A stretch of 8,138 bases of DNA from an uncultured Clostridia bacterium. Its GTDB lineage: Bacteria > Bacillota > Clostridia > Monoglobales > Monoglobaceae. Made by a program: the position numbers and the translations under genes. Below are positions 6,188 through 8,138 of this stretch, piece by piece. The notes under the pieces are model-generated. The model had not been told where the DNA came from. It saw only the letters and a program-made list of their open reading frames with translations, and made no database searches. Position 1 is the stretch's first letter. Every line of letters begins with the position of its first letter. The stretch lies in contig CAMCUJ010000053.1 of NCBI GenBank assembly GCA_945878965.1, positions 1 to 8,138 of the forward strand, read 5' to 3'.

Positions 6188-7102
6188 TTAATTAAGCTCA
6201 ACCGTACCAACAATATCATTTACGTCCGAAATATTATTTTCGATAAGGAATTGTTCTATTCCGTTCTTGACATTAACCCACGCATAAGGGTCAACAAATC
6301 CGGCAGTACCAACGGCAACCGCATTAGCACCCGCCATCATAAATTCAATAGCATCATCACTTGTTGAAATGCCGCCCATACCGATAATAGGAAGCTTTAC
6401 TGCCTGTCTTACTTGATAAACCATTCTTACAGCCACAGGCTTTACGGCAGGACCCGATAATCCGCCCATATTATTTTTAAGAATAGGTCGTCTTGTTTTT
6501 ATATCAATTCTCATACCAAGAAGCGTATTTATAAGAGAAAGTGCATCTGCACCTCCGCTTTCTGCTGAGGCGGCAATTTCTGCTATATCCGTAACGTTAG
6601 GCGACAGCTTAACTATAAGCGGAACTTTTGCCGCCTCCTTTACACGACTTGTAATATCATATACCATATCCTTGTTAGTGCCAAAAGCCATACCGCCTTC
6701 TTTTACATTCGGACATGAGATATTAAGCTCCAGCATATCAACCTTATCCTGTAGAATTTTAGTAACCGCTATATAATCCTCAACAGTTGAACCGCAGATA
6801 TTTGCAATAATTTTTGTATCGTATTTTCTAATCTCTTCAAGCTCATTTTCAAGGAAATACTCAGCTCCTGGATTTTGAAGTCCGACGCTGTTTAAAATTC
6901 CGTAATTTGTTTCCGCAATTCTCGGAGATGGATTTCCAAGTCTTGGAACCGCCGAAAGTGATTTTAAGCATACAGCACCAAGCTCTCCTAAATCAAAGTA
7001 TTCAGCATATTCTTTACCAAATCCGAAGGTTCCCGAAGCAGTTGTAACAGGGTTATTCCATTTTACTCCGGCAATTTCAACACTCATATTAGGCTTAGTC
7101 AT
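6188..7102 (-). CDS. pyrD: Dihydroorotate dehydrogenase B, catalytic subunit
   Basis: It oxidises dihydroorotate to orotate, the fourth step of UMP synthesis, with FMN. The 1B class forms a heterotetramer with PyrK and passes electrons to NAD+. Seen in the 304-residue product (from ATG at 7102): TTASGTFGFG near the N-terminus, NYGILNSVGLQNPG (66-79), NISCPNV with catalytic Cys130 (Cys marks class 1; quinone-linked class 2 has Ser), Lys165 in VKLSPNV, and the FMN-phosphate motifs GGLSGPAVKP (213-222), GMGGI (241-245) and VGTAGF. Start choice: TTG at 7105 lies 8 nt after AAAGGA, ATG at 7102 lies 11 nt after it, and a further ATG at 7087 has no binding site; I take 7102. It overlaps the pyrK stop by 8 nt (ATGACTAA), implying translational coupling. 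Confidence 0.97.
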   Translation of the reverse strand: MTKPNMSVEIAGVKWNNPVTTASGTFGFGKEYAEYFDLGELGAVCLKSLSAVPRLGNPSPRIAETNYGILNSVGLQNPGAEYFLENELEEIRKYDTKIIANICGSTVEDYIAVTKILQDKVDMLELNISCPNVKEGGMAFGTNKDMVYDITSRVKEAAKVPLIVKLSPNVTDIAEIAASAESGGADALSLINTLLGMRIDIKTRRPILKNNMGGLSGPAVKPVAVRMVYQVRQAVKLPIIGMGGISTSDDAIEFMMAGANAVAVGTAGFVDPYAWVNVKNGIEQFLIENNISDVNDIVGTVELN

Positions 7103-7847
7103 CAAAATTCACATCCTTTGCATTAAATACAGGTCCGTCCTTGCAAACTCTGGCTTTTTTACCGTTTACATTGCAGGTACAGGTTACACAAGCACCAACG
7201 CCGCAGCCCATTCTCTCCTCCATTGAAACCTCACACGGGATATTATTTGCATTTGCAATTTCCGCAACGGCTTTCATCATAGGCTTAGGTCCGCAAGTAA
7301 ATATTGCACCTATTTTCTTTTCCGAAACCATTCTGTTAAGTACATCGGTTACAAAGCCTTTACAGCCAACACTGCCGTCTTCGGTTGTAATAAATAAATT
7401 TTTTGTTGTCTTAACAAAATCCGATGTAATAGTAATTGCAGATTCGGTTCTGAAGCCTAAAATCGCAGTTGTTGTTTTATTAAATTCCTTTGCAAGATTA
7501 AGAAGCGGAAATACACCTATTCCTCCTCCTATAAGCAGAATTTCTCCGTCTTCTGCAATATCCTTAGAAAATCCGTTTCCAAGAGGTCCGAGAACGTCTA
7601 TTTTATCACCTTTGTTTAAATTTGAAAGTGACTTTGTACCCTCACCACGAACCTCAAATATAAATCTTACAAGCTTTTTGTCCATAACGTCACATATACT
7701 TATCGGCCGTCTTAAATAGCTTCTGCCGCCGCAAAGAACGTGAATAAACTGTCCCGGTTTTGCTTTTTCCGCAATTTCGGGTGCATCGATTACAAAATCA
7801 AATACATTTTTTATAATCTCTTTTTTATATACTAATGTAAATTCCAT
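7095..7847 (-). CDS. pyrK: Dihydroorotate dehydrogenase B, electron transfer subunit
   Basis: PyrK carries FAD and a [2Fe-2S] cluster and moves electrons from PyrD to NAD+. Seen in the 250-residue product: an N-terminal ferredoxin-reductase-like FAD domain with RRPIS (46-50) and the region around EVRGEGTKSL; a nucleotide-binding domain with GGGIGVFPL (107-115) and CGPKPMM (185-191); and the C-terminal cluster motif with Cys215, Cys220, Cys223 and Cys235 in GCGVGACVTCTCNV, plus an extra Cys225. Length fits the family. ATG at 7847 follows AGGTG by 7 nt. It lies 55 nt after pyrF and overlaps pyrD, the classic Gram-positive pyrK-pyrD pair. Confidence 0.97.
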   Translation of the reverse strand: MEFTLVYKKEIIKNVFDFVIDAPEIAEKAKPGQFIHVLCGGRSYLRRPISICDVMDKKLVRFIFEVRGEGTKSLSNLNKGDKIDVLGPLGNGFSKDIAEDGEILLIGGGIGVFPLLNLAKEFNKTTTAILGFRTESAITITSDFVKTTKNLFITTEDGSVGCKGFVTDVLNRMVSEKKIGAIFTCGPKPMMKAVAEIANANNIPCEVSMEERMGCGVGACVTCTCNVNGKKARVCKDGPVFNAKDVNFDD

Positions 7848-7902
7848 TTCAAATCACCTTTATCAATTTTAATAAGCTGAAATATCTAAAATTATTAAGT
7901 GC

Positions 7903-8138
7903 CTACAGTGCGGAAGCTATATCATCTCTCATTCTGATAGCTTCATTTCGGGCAGCCTCTTGAAGCGTTCCACCATTCTTTTTATATGCACACATAATAG
8001 AACGTGAGGCATTAACTATAGCACCAAGACCGTCCTTATTAAAGCTCTTTGCAACGTCTTTAGCGGCTCCGCCCTGTGCTCCGTAGCCCGGAACAAGGAA
8101 ATAAGTATTAGGCAGCTGTTTTCTGAGAGCCTCTGCCT
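7903..8138 (-). CDS. pyrF: Orotidine 5'-phosphate decarboxylase, C-terminal part
   Basis: PyrF removes CO2 from OMP to give UMP, the last step of the pathway. Only the last 77 complete codons and the TAG stop (7905-7903) are in the window; the 5' part lies past the right edge. Seen: NTYFLVPGYGAQGGAAKDVA, then FNKDGLGAIVNASRSIMCAY. The PGYGAQGG phosphate-binding loop and the NxSR segment are typical of the longer type-2 PyrF family rather than the short B. subtilis type. The catalytic DxKxxD region would be upstream and cannot be checked. It stands at the head of the visible pyrF-pyrK-pyrD order. Confidence 0.95.
   Translation of the reverse strand, partial: AEALRKQLPNTYFLVPGYGAQGGAAKDVAKSFNKDGLGAIVNASRSIMCAYKKNGGTLQEAARNEAIRMRDDIASAL

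Noticed and set aside
7141..7719. Plus-strand 192-codon frame opposite pyrK
   Set aside because: It is an antisense shadow of pyrK with no family resemblance and no ribosome binding context.
7848..7902. AT-rich inverted repeat TTAATAA/TTATTAA between pyrF and pyrK
   Set aside because: It is only 7 AT pairs around a 16-nt loop, too unstable to be a convincing terminator or attenuator in AT-rich DNA.

Overview
The window is AT-rich, and every gene in it lies on the minus strand, so transcription runs from high to low coordinates. The gene content points to a Gram-positive Clostridia-type Firmicute, most likely near the Ruminococcaceae/Oscillospiraceae. The signs are a type-1B dihydroorotate dehydrogenase with its PyrK partner, a long-form PyrF, a YceD-L32 pair, a lone DUF1858 protein, purine-rich ribosome binding sites and a tRNA with encoded CCA. 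The taxonomic placement is inference from family resemblance; no search was run.

In transcription order the layout is as follows. (1) At 8138-6188 the end of a pyrimidine biosynthesis operon: the 3' part of pyrF, then pyrK and pyrD, the last two overlapping. (2) At 6124-5366 radC follows pyrD after 63 nt with no visible terminator. Its only good Shine-Dalgarno lies 34 nt from the start codon, with a hairpin in between. (3) At 5280-2483 valS, with its own promoter, a leader of about 85 nt without T-box motifs, and a 3' hairpin. (4) At 2406-2061 a small DUF1858 protein has its own near-consensus promoter and terminator. (5) At 2002-993 tRNA-Val(UAC), yceD (DUF177) and rpmF (L32) form a likely transcription unit whose structured 3' end finishes in a clear intrinsic terminator. 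(6) At 961-1 a XerC/XerD-type tyrosine recombinase, cut by the window edge before its catalytic tyrosine, has a leader with two hairpins.

These are mostly housekeeping genes: UMP synthesis, valine charging, a valine tRNA, and a ribosomal protein with its ribosome-assembly-linked partner. I see no insertion sequence, CRISPR array, phage module, toxin-antitoxin pair or defence system, and the recombinase looks like a chromosomal Xer protein rather than a phage integrase. I found no undescribed multi-gene system. The parts most worth a second look are small: the split ribosome binding site of radC, the hairpin-rich intergenic region at 864-1126, the orphan redox protein with a strong promoter, and a valS without a T-box close to a tRNA-Val.
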